NCBI GenBank assembly: GCA_030642525.1
Contig: DAOWNO010000063.1
Coordinates: 1-8,914, forward strand
From: Candidatus Aegiribacteria sp.
Lineage (GTDB): Bacteria > Fermentibacterota > Fermentibacteria > Fermentibacterales > JCC-6
Length of the DNA: 8,914 nucleotides
Reading direction: 5' to 3'
The position numbers were made by a program, and so were the translations under genes. The notes below the pieces were generated by a model. The model was given only the letters and a program-made list of their open reading frames with translations, was not told where the DNA came from and ran no database searches. Positions 1 to 6,403 of this stretch are shown one piece after another. Position 1 is the stretch's first letter. Every line of letters begins with the position of its first letter.

Positions 1-464
1 GCCTCCTGGAACCCTTCATCATCATACTCACCGTGCCGATGGCGCTGATTGGAGTTATCTGGATTCTCCTTTTCACCGGAACGACTATTTCTGTAACTTC
101 TCTCATAGGAATGGTTCTTCTCGCTGGAATCGTGGTCAACAACGGCATTGTTTTGATTGACTATGCGAACAGATTAAGGGCAAAAGGGCTGAATATTTAC
201 AAAGCCGTCATTCAAAGCGGAACAACAAGGTTCCGTCCAATCCTGATGACAGCTTTGACTACAGTACTTGCTCTTGCGCCGCTGGCTCTGGGCCTGGGCG
301 AAGGATCGGAGATGTGGGCGCCCATGGCGATATCGGTGATGGGCGGGCTCATTGTTGCCACAGCACTCACTCTTTTCGTTATCCCATGTTTTTACGTAGT
401 CCTTGGAACACATAAGCGTTTCTCAAAGCTCTCACGTAAATTTGAAACGGATAGCGGAAAATGA
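1..464 (+). CDS. RND multidrug efflux transporter (HAE1/AcrB type), C-terminal fragment
   Basis: This is the last 153 or so residues of an inner-membrane RND pump; the rest lies upstream of the window. Reading starts at base 3 and runs open from the window edge (LLEPFIIILTVPMALIGVIW) to the TGA at 462-464, so the GTG at 33 and ATG at 39 are internal codons. The hallmark stretch AGIVVNNGIVLIDYANRLR is followed by a TTRFRPILMTALTTVLALAP segment and a final hydrophobic helix, matching transmembrane helices 10-12 of AcrB-like proteins. A short basic tail (THKRFSKLSRKF) closes the protein. Members of this family form trimers that use proton import to expel drugs, dyes or bile-like compounds, working with a periplasmic adaptor and an outer-membrane channel. 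Neither partner is visible here. The substrate cannot be deduced from this end. The TetR-type gene 31 nt downstream is probably cotranscribed. Confidence 0.93.
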   Translation, partial: LLEPFIIILTVPMALIGVIWILLFTGTTISVTSLIGMVLLAGIVVNNGIVLIDYANRLRAKGLNIYKAVIQSGTTRFRPILMTALTTVLALAPLALGLGEGSEMWAPMAISVMGGLIVATALTLFVIPCFYVVLGTHKRFSKLSRKFETDSGK

Positions 465-483
465 TTCGGTTACAGTTCTGTTC

Positions 484-487
484 GGAG
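484..487 (+). promoter_or_regulatory. Ribosome binding site fixing the TetR start
   Basis: GGAG lies 8 nt before the ATG at 496. It favours this start over the longer reading from TTG at 403, which would overlap the efflux gene by 62 nt and add 31 residues unlike any TetR N-terminus. Confidence 0.55.
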
Positions 488-495
488 TTAAGATT

Positions 496-1077
496 ATGAA
501 AAATGGAATGACAATGAAGCAATTGATTCTAAAGCAGACACTCGAACTTATGACTGAATCAAGCTATTCGAATATCTCGATGAAAATGATAGCAAAATCG
601 TGCGGCATCAGTGAGCCTGCGATCTACTATCACTTCAAAAGCAAGGAAGCACTATTCCGTGTTCTCGTTTTCTCTGTGCTTAAAAAAGCAAAGAGACTAA
701 TCGTTTCGGTTGCGGAGAAAAACGAATCACTCCACGACACCCTTGTTATCATCGCACAGAACTACCTTCATGGTCTGGAAGAGTTTCCCTCCTTTCCGCG
801 GGCTTACCTGGCACTGGCTACAGATCCCACTCTGAGAATAGTGATTGACGACCTGCAGAATGAGATAGAGAGCATCCAGATCCTGTTCATGGATATCCTC
901 TCCAGAGAACTCCTGAAGGAAACGATCAGGGAAGATGTCGATCTTGGTGTTGCTTGCAGAATGTTCAGAGGAAGCATTCTCGCGTTCATGATGAGCAGTA
1001 TCTATTCTAGATCTACTATAATTCCACCTCCCGAAACAATTGTTGATATACTGTTTCACGGTATATTGAAAAGGTAA
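496..1077 (+). CDS. TetR/AcrR-family transcriptional regulator
   Basis: This is a 193-residue protein, normal for the family. The N-terminal DNA-binding domain spans about residues 5-52. Its helix-turn-helix reads ISMKMIAKSCGISEPAIYYH and is followed by FKSKEALF, the classic TetR signature. The remaining 140 residues form the variable helical ligand-binding and dimerisation domain, with no recognisable ligand pocket signature. ATG 496 was chosen for its GGAG and the normal family length; ATG 508 and 514 are in-frame alternatives. The gene follows the RND transporter by 31 nt in the same direction. That arrangement suggests it senses a pump substrate and represses the efflux operon, but the operator would lie upstream of the window. 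No obvious terminator follows: the imperfect repeat near 1098-1124 lacks a U-tract. Confidence 0.9.
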   Translation: MKNGMTMKQLILKQTLELMTESSYSNISMKMIAKSCGISEPAIYYHFKSKEALFRVLVFSVLKKAKRLIVSVAEKNESLHDTLVIIAQNYLHGLEEFPSFPRAYLALATDPTLRIVIDDLQNEIESIQILFMDILSRELLKETIREDVDLGVACRMFRGSILAFMMSSIYSRSTIIPPPETIVDILFHGILKR

Positions 1078-1240
1078 TCATGCACGTTTTTCGTTCTTGA
1101 GGAATTCTTCCGATAATTCAAGCAGGGTCTATTTTTGTACACAATTACATGAGTACCTGTAAAAATGTCTTCAAGATTTAAATTTAGACAGTGTTCAGAA
1201 AAAAGTGAGTTCCAACGTAAACTTGTCAAAGAACACTTCA

Positions 1241-1260
1241 GTTTGTATTTATTAACAAAC
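1241..1260. repeat. Inverted repeat GTTTGT-N8-ACAAAC before small ORF
   Basis: The arms at 1241-1246 and 1255-1260 are perfectly complementary around an 8-nt AT loop. The second arm ends 4 nt before the GAGGAGGT ribosome binding site. It could be an operator for a dimeric repressor or a weak leader hairpin. At 6 bp in AT-rich DNA, chance is also plausible. Confidence 0.35.
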
Positions 1261-1264
1261 AAAA

Positions 1265-1272
1265 GAGGAGGT
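1265..1272 (+). promoter_or_regulatory. Strong Shine-Dalgarno site of the 45-residue ORF
   Basis: GAGGAGGT lies 8 nt upstream of ATG 1281. It closely matches the anti-Shine-Dalgarno sequence at ideal spacing and is the main evidence that the short ORF is translated. Confidence 0.6.
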
Positions 1273-1280
1273 ATTGATAA

Positions 1281-1418
1281 ATGGGTACACTTGTATTTCT
1301 TATTTTAAGGCTTGTATTTGGATACAATAATGTTGGTGATGGTCAGGTTCTAGCTTTACTTATTTCACTTGATACGATTGCTATCATTCTGTTTTTCAAG
1401 CTGAAAACCAAAAGCTGA
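1281..1418 (+). CDS. Small hydrophobic (likely membrane) protein, 45 residues, unknown function
   Basis: The ORF runs from ATG 1281 to TGA 1416-1418. Two hydrophobic stretches are visible, TLVFLILRLVFG at residues 3-14 and VLALLISLDTIAIILFF at 23-39. They are separated by a polar turn (YNNVGDGQ), and a basic tail (KLKTKS) follows. This fits a one- or two-helix inner-membrane peptide. The case for a real gene rests on the near-ideal GAGGAGGT ribosome binding site and the coherent hydrophobic pattern. Against it are the short length, the lack of any family I recognise, and the AT-rich setting. It lies between the TetR gene and the TonB-domain gene on the same strand, 168 nt before the latter. 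A role as a small accessory peptide is possible, but I cannot assign one. It could also be the remnant of a longer gene. Confidence 0.5.
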   Translation: MGTLVFLILRLVFGYNNVGDGQVLALLISLDTIAIILFFKLKTKS

Positions 1419-1586
1419 TAACTGATTACTCAGTTTAATTCCAGATCCCCCTCCGTTCAGGTTACACCTCACCTGGTTTAACCCGCAAATTCCACTTGCA
1501 TATATGTCATGCTGATTCAAACTGCTGATGTCGTTCTCCGGAATAGAAATGTCCTGAATCTGTATAACAATTGAAGGAGGTTTCAA
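1419..1586. other. Intergenic leader before the TonB-domain gene
   Basis: These 168 nt have no supported gene. A weak 5-bp inverted repeat, CAGGT-N8-ACCTG (1458-1475), lies near GGTTTAACC (1475-1483), without a following U-tract. The segment ends with a near-perfect ribosome binding site, AAGGAGGT (1574-1581), 5 nt before ATG 1587. I found no convincing promoter. Confidence 0.5.
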
Positions 1587-2243
1587 ATGCGCAATCCAGG
1601 AAATGTATCAGAAGCTGGTGCGATGGATTACGGTACTGTCGCGGGCATAATTCTGTTAATCCTGATATTTGAGGTAATACCGGGAACACAGATGGGAAGA
1701 CTCGCTGCGAAAACGGTTGATACTGAAATGCAGGGATTTGACCCGGGAGAACTATACGAAATTCCGCCGGCACTCAAAGAAGACATTCCGGTTGATGTTG
1801 AGAATATAATACGGAATGAAATACCCGATGTCGTTCAAACTGAACTGGTAATAAGCCTTTCAGCCGATACTACAGGTCTTGATCATGCGATTACGGTTGC
1901 GATGAACAATCTGACTCATGATGTGAATCCGGCAGACAACATTCCGAATCCCGGAACTTTTATTCCTCACAGTGTTCTTCCGGTCTGTACATTCAGACCT
2001 GTTCCTGACTATCCTGATATGGCGAGACAGGCAGGAGTTGAAGGAAGAGTCATACTCCAGATTTTCATATCGACTGAAGGTATACCCGTTCAGGTGGTAA
2101 TCACTCAGAGTTCAGGACTGGGAACTATGGACGAAGCCGCTTTGGATGCAGCATGGAACAGCAAGTGGTCCCCCGCGAGAAGAGCTGACAATGAACCTGT
2201 CGGCGTATGGACTTCGGTTATTTACAATTTCGTACTCGAGTAA
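1587..2243 (+). CDS. TonB C-terminal-domain protein, single membrane anchor
   Basis: This is a 218-residue protein. A single hydrophobic segment at about residues 17-32 (TVAGIILLILIFEVIP) anchors the N-terminus in the inner membrane and leaves the rest in the periplasm. Residues 138-218 form the TonB C-terminal fold: PVPDYPDMARQAGVEGRVIL opens it, then IFISTEGIPVQVVITQSSG and AALDAAWNSKWSPA, the usual pattern of this family. TonB proteins pass proton-motive energy from ExbB/ExbD to outer-membrane receptors; others act in signalling or envelope maintenance. The linker (about 35-137) is unusual. It is acidic, lacks the long Pro-Lys/Pro-Glu repeat of classical TonB, and contains a patch (residues 85-115) that could be a small folded module. 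No exbB, exbD or receptor gene is in the window. AAGGAGGT 5 nt upstream supports the start. The gene converges with the ABC operon, leaving 25 nt between stops. Confidence 0.85.
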   Translation: MRNPGNVSEAGAMDYGTVAGIILLILIFEVIPGTQMGRLAAKTVDTEMQGFDPGELYEIPPALKEDIPVDVENIIRNEIPDVVQTELVISLSADTTGLDHAITVAMNNLTHDVNPADNIPNPGTFIPHSVLPVCTFRPVPDYPDMARQAGVEGRVILQIFISTEGIPVQVVITQSSGLGTMDEAALDAAWNSKWSPARRADNEPVGVWTSVIYNFVLE

Positions 2244-2268
2244 TTAGTGCATGTGAATTCCTGTAATA

Positions 2269-3030
2269 CTATTCCGGTTCTTCAACAAGTTCTTCAAAAG
2301 TCCTGCGCAGTGAAACAAGGTATTCCGTGAATTCAGGGGATAGCCTTGATCTTGGATCGGGAAGATCTATGGTCTGGCGGCGAACTATTCTTCCCGGTCT
2401 ATGTCCCAGAACTACCACCTCCCCCGCAAGGTAAACAGCTTCCTCAATGCTGTGAGTCACAAATACTACAGTAGTGGCAGCCTCTTTCCACGTATTCCTC
2501 AGATTCTCCTGCAGATCCTGACTGGTTCTGGTGTCCAGAGAGCTGAAAGGCTCATCAAGAAGCAGAATGTCAGGCTGCATCACCAGCGATCTTGCAAGAG
2601 CAGCACGCTGCTGCATCCCTCCGGAAAGCTGGTGAGGATAACTTGAACTGAAATCGGATAGTCCGACCATATCAAGTATCGCCTCCACCCGCTGGCGGCG
2701 GGTTATCCTGTCGATGTTTCCCCGTGCAGAGAGGGGAAATTCAACATTAGCATAGATACTCATCCAGGGGAAAAGCGCTCCCTGCTGAAAAACATAACCT
2801 ACAACGGGCTGTCTGCCGTTAGTCCTGATCATCAGCTCGACGCTTCCGCTGTCAGGGATTTCCAGCCCGGCAATTGTTCGAAGAAGAGTTGTTTTCCCGC
2901 AGCCTGTAGGCCCCAGCACACACAGGAAGCTGCCCTGAGGAACGTCGATACTGACAGGACCGAGAGCATGGACATCACCGGATTTCTCTCTGAAGGTTTT
3001 TACCAACCCTGTTACACTCAAAGCCCTCAT
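2269..3030 (-). CDS. ABC transporter ATPase, nitrate/sulfonate/taurine class
   Basis: This is the 253-residue cytoplasmic ATPase that powers import by the adjacent permease and binding protein. All motifs are present and intact: Walker A GPTGCGKT (40-47), Q-loop FQQGALFPW (Gln82), signature LSGGMQQR (135-142), Walker B ILLLDE (155-160, catalytic Glu160), D-loop SSLD, and switch His183 in VTHSIEEA. The FQQ..LFPW Q-loop and the C-terminal GHRPGRIV segment are typical of the SsuB/TauB/NrtD group. Related subunits serve sulfonates, taurine, nitrate, bicarbonate or thiamine precursors, so the motif set does not name the substrate. It is the last gene of the operon, with its ATG 1 nt after the permease stop, which implies translational coupling. 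No clear terminator is visible in the 25 nt between it and the TonB-domain gene. Confidence 0.95.
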   Translation of the reverse strand: MRALSVTGLVKTFREKSGDVHALGPVSIDVPQGSFLCVLGPTGCGKTTLLRTIAGLEIPDSGSVELMIRTNGRQPVVGYVFQQGALFPWMSIYANVEFPLSARGNIDRITRRQRVEAILDMVGLSDFSSSYPHQLSGGMQQRAALARSLVMQPDILLLDEPFSSLDTRTSQDLQENLRNTWKEAATTVVFVTHSIEEAVYLAGEVVVLGHRPGRIVRRQTIDLPDPRSRLSPEFTEYLVSLRRTFEELVEEPE

Positions 3031-3031
3031 T

Positions 3032-3874
3032 TTATCTTTCCCTGCTTCTTAGAACCAGAGATTTCTCTCCCAGCGCTTCAAGTCCCTTTGAAAAGAAGGC
3101 GCCGATAATCGCGACAATCACCAGACAGGCAAGCATTATGTCATAACGGGACAGCTGGTAGGAATACCTGATAAGGTATCCTATTCCGGAGTTCGTCCCC
3201 GGAAGCATCTCCGCAGCGATGATAACCATCCAGCATCTGCCGATACCGAGTTTAAGTCCGTGAAAAATGTCCGGAAGAGCTGACGGGATCATAACATGCC
3301 TGAAAACGAAAGTTTTTCGGGCACCCAGAACCTTTGCCGCTTCAAGATGCAGTTTTCGAACACTCCTTACTCCCTGAATAGTCCCGAGAATAATCGGGAA
3401 TACACCCCCCCAGAACAGAATGAAGATCATTCCAAGCTGCATCTCGTTTAAAAGATGCTTCTGATATCTCAGATACGACATACCTAAAAACTGCGAAAGC
3501 GTCTCTGATTTAAACAATATTATTGAAAGGGGCAGAAGAGCGATGGCTGAAAGCGGCCTGGCCATTTCTATCATCAGTGAAAGGAACTTTCTGACATGTG
3601 TGGATGCACCCATCATAAGACCGATCGGAATACCGATAGTAACAGCAAGTGAAAATCCAAGAGTAATCCGAACAAGACTTACTGTCATACTCCAGATAAG
3701 AGACCCTGTTGATATCTGATCCCGGAACGGATGAACAAGAATTGAAAATACTTCTGCCGGAGAGGGCAGCAGAGTATCACTGCCTTCTCCGGTAATAAGT
3801 ATCCACCAGAGCAACAGAAGAAGAGGGATAATCAGACCTGGAAGCCGATTTTTCAAACTTCCGATCCGGGACAC
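3032..3874 (-). CDS. ABC transporter permease, nitrate/sulfonate/taurine class
   Basis: This 280-residue inner-membrane protein has about six hydrophobic segments, beginning with LPGLIIPLLLLLWWILI (11-27). The cytoplasmic EAA loop that docks the ATPase is at 178-205 (LEAAKVLGARKTFVFRHVM, with the conserved Gly184). The LPSPAEVFSIL stretch near residue 36 and RPLSAIALLPLSIILF (106-121) are characteristic of SsuC/TauC/NrtB-type permeases. About 18-20 extra residues, rich in charged and aromatic side chains, follow (about 122-147), where relatives have a short GIGE-type loop. The start is GTG 3874, preceded by GGAAGA; the nearby ATG at 3876 is out of frame. The gene lies 32 nt downstream of the binding protein gene and 1 nt upstream of the ATPase gene. 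A single permease gene suggests a homodimer. Confidence 0.93.
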   Translation of the reverse strand: MSRIGSLKNRLPGLIIPLLLLLWWILITGEGSDTLLPSPAEVFSILVHPFRDQISTGSLIWSMTVSLVRITLGFSLAVTIGIPIGLMMGASTHVRKFLSLMIEMARPLSAIALLPLSIILFKSETLSQFLGMSYLRYQKHLLNEMQLGMIFILFWGGVFPIILGTIQGVRSVRKLHLEAAKVLGARKTFVFRHVMIPSALPDIFHGLKLGIGRCWMVIIAAEMLPGTNSGIGYLIRYSYQLSRYDIMLACLVIVAIIGAFFSKGLEALGEKSLVLRSRER

Positions 3875-3906
3875 ATTTCTTCCGTTACAAGTTGTTGAGA
3901 TGGAAT

Positions 3907-5085
3907 CTACCTCAGATTCTCCGGCATAAGGGAGAAATCGTAAAGGAAGCAGGCATTTGTCTCATCATCCTTCTCCGCAAGAGGGCCGGTGAACGCTCCC
4001 AGATTTCTCATATTGTCGAGTATAGCAACCATGTTTTCGAGCCAGTCCAGAGAAACTTCCATGCAGTATCCACTGGTCGCCATTGAAATTTCTTCCACTT
4101 CAACAGGGTTGCCGATCCACTCAGCAGCTGCGACCGCAGCATCCTCAGGATTATTATTGATATAGTCTGTTGCGGCAGCAAACAGTCTGAGAGACGCCGC
4201 TATCTCCAGCGGTTTCTCAACAATTGCTGTTTCCGTTGCCGCAATTGCGCAGCATGGATGATTGCGGAAATCTCCGGGAGGAAGATCTGACAGCTCTGCA
4301 ACGCATTTTCCTATTCCGTTATACTCGGCCAGAGCACATGCGGGATTATTCGATACATACGCATCGATGGTCTCATTCTGGAGTGACGGATTCAGATTAG
4401 GTTCTCCCTGTGCGTTGAAGAGAAGAATTTTTGAACCTGGTTCGGGATTCCCATGCATGCTCCACGGAATTCCTGCCTCGGTAATCGCTGATTCAAATAT
4501 CAGAAGAGCAACTGCCTTGGGACTTTTAAATCCAATGATCAGCGGTTCTTCGCTTTCATTCACCCAGTCGACAAAACTATCCCAGTCGTTAACCGCATCG
4601 TTATCAACAGAGACTACAAGCATATCACCTCTGCTGTGAAGAGGACTGATTATTTTGATGCCGCTTCCCTGATCAGCACTCGCGGCAAAAGGAATCACAC
4701 CCCCGAAACCTATGTCGAACAGCCCGGCAATCATGTTGTTTGGAACGTTAATAGCACCTTGTGACTGCACAAATTCGATTTCAGCCACTTTCTGCCCGTT
4801 CTCGATGAGAGCATAGTAGCTTTCTCCAAGAGGCTCAAGGTAAATACCGTAAATCGCATTCATCCGTTCACCGCGCAGAGCAGATACAAACACAGCCGTA
4901 TGGTGGTCATGCCTGCAGTGACCCACTTTCAGAAGAGGCACCGCAATCGAAAGATCAACTACCTGTTCCTGTATATACGAATCTGTATCAGTTTGAGCCT
5001 GATCAGCCTGCTCACCACATCCGGCAATGATTATTGAAAATATTATTGAAAAGAAAGCACCTTTGACCGAGATCTGCTTTTTCAT
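3907..5085 (-). CDS. ABC transporter solute-binding lipoprotein (NMT1/SsuA-like), Cys/His-rich
   Basis: This 392-residue protein captures the substrate outside the inner membrane and delivers it to the permease. A lipoprotein signal is clear: MKKQISVKG, a hydrophobic core, and the lipobox IAGC with Cys23 as lipidation site, followed by an acidic Gln-rich linker. The mature domain has the periplasmic-binding fold of the nitrate/sulfonate/thiamine-precursor group. The ligand-site opening, which in relatives reads like GY.P..HA, is replaced here by VGHCRHDHHTAVFVSAL (residues 54-70), a cluster of His56, Cys57, His59, His61 and His62. A second motif, NHPCC, covers residues 275-279, and further cysteines sit at 250, 261, 341 and 369. 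This suggests metal binding or a thiol- or metal-linked ligand, which is inference. AAGGAG lies 7 nt before the ATG. It is first of three cotranscribed genes. Confidence 0.88.
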   Translation of the reverse strand: MKKQISVKGAFFSIIFSIIIAGCGEQADQAQTDTDSYIQEQVVDLSIAVPLLKVGHCRHDHHTAVFVSALRGERMNAIYGIYLEPLGESYYALIENGQKVAEIEFVQSQGAINVPNNMIAGLFDIGFGGVIPFAASADQGSGIKIISPLHSRGDMLVVSVDNDAVNDWDSFVDWVNESEEPLIIGFKSPKAVALLIFESAITEAGIPWSMHGNPEPGSKILLFNAQGEPNLNPSLQNETIDAYVSNNPACALAEYNGIGKCVAELSDLPPGDFRNHPCCAIAATETAIVEKPLEIAASLRLFAAATDYINNNPEDAAVAAAEWIGNPVEVEEISMATSGYCMEVSLDWLENMVAILDNMRNLGAFTGPLAEKDDETNACFLYDFSLMPENLR

Positions 5086-5139
5086 CGCATTTCTCCTTTT
5101 GGATAAGAGTTATTACTACAACCTGCAGTATCAAAATTT

Positions 5140-5148
5140 AGAATATCA
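5140..5148 (-). promoter_or_regulatory. Possible extended -10 promoter element for the ABC operon
   Basis: Read on the minus strand, TGATATTCT matches the extended -10 pattern TGnTATAAT at six of the eight defined positions. It would start transcription about 45 nt before the binding-protein ATG. The -35 position (TTTCAG) is poor, so the call is tentative. Confidence 0.25.
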
Positions 5149-5405
5149 CATTTTTATCCCCTCTGAAATATTACTCCGAAGTCTGCCTATCGTGCTTTGT
5201 TGATAAATGCTACTCTGCAAAATAGCTTTCTGTTGGTCAAGCTATAATAACTCCGAACATTATTCTTCTGTGATTCCTCATTTCTTTTTCCTTCGATTAA
5301 TCTGAATGTATGTTTACGCATTAATATTCACGTAAGTTATCCACTATCAATAGATTCTTATAATAAACATCTTAAGCACGATATACCCCATATATGAACA
5401 ATATC

Positions 5406-5426
5406 ACTATCACTAATCATGATAGT
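5406..5426. repeat. Perfect inverted repeat ACTATCA-N7-TGATAGT
   Basis: The 7-bp arms at 5406-5412 and 5420-5426 are exact complements around CTAATCA, and an internal ATCATGAT palindrome (5416-5423) overlaps the second arm. The half-site spacing of 14 bp suits a dimeric regulator. The site is about 320 nt from the ABC start and 270 nt from the hydrolase start. No regulator gene adjoins it. Confidence 0.4.
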
Positions 5427-5507
5427 ACGTTTACACCGGACAGAATTTCTAAAGAAGTAATCACGGCAATGAAATTCCATGTTAACTCATCATCAATAGT
5501 AGAAATG

Positions 5508-5538
5508 AAAAGCATTCCTTGAATATTCTGATGCTTTT
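5508..5538. repeat. Inverted repeat AAAAGCAT-N15-ATGCTTTT
   Basis: Perfect 8-bp arms at 5508-5515 and 5531-5538 surround a 15-nt loop, with A-tract before and T-tract after. The shape resembles a bidirectional terminator, but the stem has only two G-C pairs. A terminator here would imply a transcript in the intergenic region. An operator role is also possible. Confidence 0.35.
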
Positions 5539-5586
5539 ACCTCATCTGACTGGTATAAGTTCTTGAACCTCCTTATTGCACGTTGC

Positions 5587-5598
5587 GTAAACGTTTCC
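5587..5598. promoter_or_regulatory. LacI-family-like palindrome GTAAACGTTTCC
   Basis: The core AAACGTTT is a perfect 8-bp palindrome with the central CG typical of LacI/GalR-family operators, and 10 of the 12 bases are symmetric. It lies 99 nt before the HAD hydrolase ATG. No LacI-type gene is in the window, so the assignment rests on the motif alone. Confidence 0.25.
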
Positions 5599-5697
5599 TT
5601 TTTCAATTAACTGCTGATTTTCGTATATCCCTGTAAAATTGTGGTATATTCAAATATGAGTTTACCGTGAAACCTGTACGATGGAAAGAATTTACCA

Positions 5698-6399
5698 ATG
5701 AACTGTAAGACACTTCTAATACTTGACGCGGATGATACACTCTGGGAAAGCGCTCTTTTCTTTGAAAGAACCGAATACGATTTTCTGGAGCTTATGCACA
5801 CTCTGGGGTTCAAGAGGGAGAATATCCGTCACATGGTTCATACGAGAGATATTGAGAGATTGTCAACAACAGGTTATGGTGCACGGCCATACATTGATAC
5901 TTTGCGACAGATAATGGTCGAGCTCATTCCTGAACCGCCATTGTGGTCATCTACTGCCCTTCGTGATATTGAAAGCACACTTCTTGAGCATCCGGTAATA
6001 CTTATGCCCGGAGTAATGGAAACTCTGCTGGATATCAAATCACTCCCTGTCACTACAGTCATTTACACAATGGGTGAACAGGAGCACCAGTACTCCAAAT
6101 TCCTTAAATCCGACCTTGTGCAGCTTGTTGATAATATAGTAATAGTACCTGAGAAAACTTCAGACAACCTGAAAGATCTTATAACCCGTTTCAACATGCC
6201 TCCGGATAGATGCATACTGGTGGGAAACAGTCCGCGATCAGACATCAATCCGGCTCTTTCGCTTGGAATTCAGGCTGTTCATATTATCAAAGATCGAACC
6301 TGGGCAGCGGAACGGGAAGATTTCATCGATCCGGGACTTGTCATAACAATTGAGAAATTCGATGAACTGCTTGACATTCCAGGTATGATCCAAACTTGA
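5698..6399 (+). CDS. HAD-superfamily hydrolase (likely phosphatase)
   Basis: This 233-residue cytoplasmic enzyme has the four HAD motifs in order. Motif I is LILDADDTLW, with nucleophile Asp10 and acid/base Asp12. Motif II is VIYTMG, with Thr124. Motif III probably uses Lys153 in VPEKTSDNL. Motif IV is LVGNSPRSDINPA, with Asp182 coordinating Mg2+. A helical C1-type cap of about 90 residues sits between motifs I and II. DxDDT in place of the common DxDGT occurs in other HAD phosphatases (compare DxDET in YjjG), and the catalytic residues are intact. The family removes phosphate from small metabolites, nucleotides or proteins; the substrate cannot be read from sequence. ATG 5698 has GGAAAG 9 nt upstream. 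The gene leads the rightward set, 54 nt before the EIIA gene, and may share a transcript with it. Confidence 0.88.
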   Translation: MNCKTLLILDADDTLWESALFFERTEYDFLELMHTLGFKRENIRHMVHTRDIERLSTTGYGARPYIDTLRQIMVELIPEPPLWSSTALRDIESTLLEHPVILMPGVMETLLDIKSLPVTTVIYTMGEQEHQYSKFLKSDLVQLVDNIVIVPEKTSDNLKDLITRFNMPPDRCILVGNSPRSDINPALSLGIQAVHIIKDRTWAAEREDFIDPGLVITIEKFDELLDIPGMIQT

Positions 6400-6403
6400 T
6401 GGT

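Larger units (their letters stand above)
1078..1280. other. Intergenic region upstream of a small membrane-protein ORF
   Basis: These 203 nt are AT-rich and noncoding as far as I can see. The segment holds a TTGTCA (1223-1228) that resembles a -35 box, but the hexamer 17 nt downstream (TATTTA, 1246-1251) is a poor -10, so a promoter is only suggested. A perfect 6-bp inverted repeat sits just before the downstream ribosome binding site. I see no RNA gene or strong terminator. Confidence 0.5.
5086..5697. other. AT-rich divergent intergenic region
   Basis: This 612-nt region lies between the ABC operon (leftward) and the HAD hydrolase gene (rightward). No ORF with a ribosome binding site and no tRNA-like or riboswitch-like fold is apparent. 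In particular, I found no thiamine-pyrophosphate (TPP) riboswitch core on the ABC side. It holds two perfect inverted repeats, an AAACGTTT palindrome and several lone TATAAT-like boxes (for example TATAAT 5243-5248) without good -35 partners. It must contain the promoters of both flanking units. Its size leaves room for a small RNA or a decayed gene, neither of which I can demonstrate. Confidence 0.6.

Noticed and set aside
403..495. Longer TetR reading starting at TTG 403
   Set aside because: It would overlap the efflux gene by 62 nt and adds residues with no TetR-like character; ATG 496 has a GGAG at good spacing and gives normal family length.
1365..1586. 73-codon minus-strand frame with QLSAFGFQLEK-like residues
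   Set aside because: It starts at TTG without a ribosome binding site and its 3' part is antisense to the small hydrophobic ORF; the residues resemble translated low-complexity AAGCTGAAAACC-type sequence.
2244..2268. Terminator between the convergent TonB-domain and ATPase genes
   Set aside because: The 25-nt gap contains no stem of useful length and no T-tract on either strand.
3382..3399. TCCCGA-N6-TCGGGA inverted repeat, close to a run of seven C (3405-3411)
   Set aside because: Both lie inside the permease coding sequence; the frame is intact across the homopolymer, and the hairpin has no U-tract, so neither a terminator nor a frameshift is supported.
5086..5200. Possible thiamine (TPP) riboswitch before the NMT1-like ABC operon
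   Set aside because: The conserved CUGAGA and ACCUGAUCUGG-type cores are absent on the minus strand.
5338..5346. TTATCCACT, one mismatch from a DnaA box
   Set aside because: A single box with no cluster, no dnaA/dnaN neighbourhood and no other origin features; expected by chance in AT-rich DNA.
6371..6376. Perfect TTGACA -35 hexamer
   Set aside because: It lies inside the hydrolase gene, 27 nt from the only good TATAAT (6404-6409), too far for a sigma-70 promoter.
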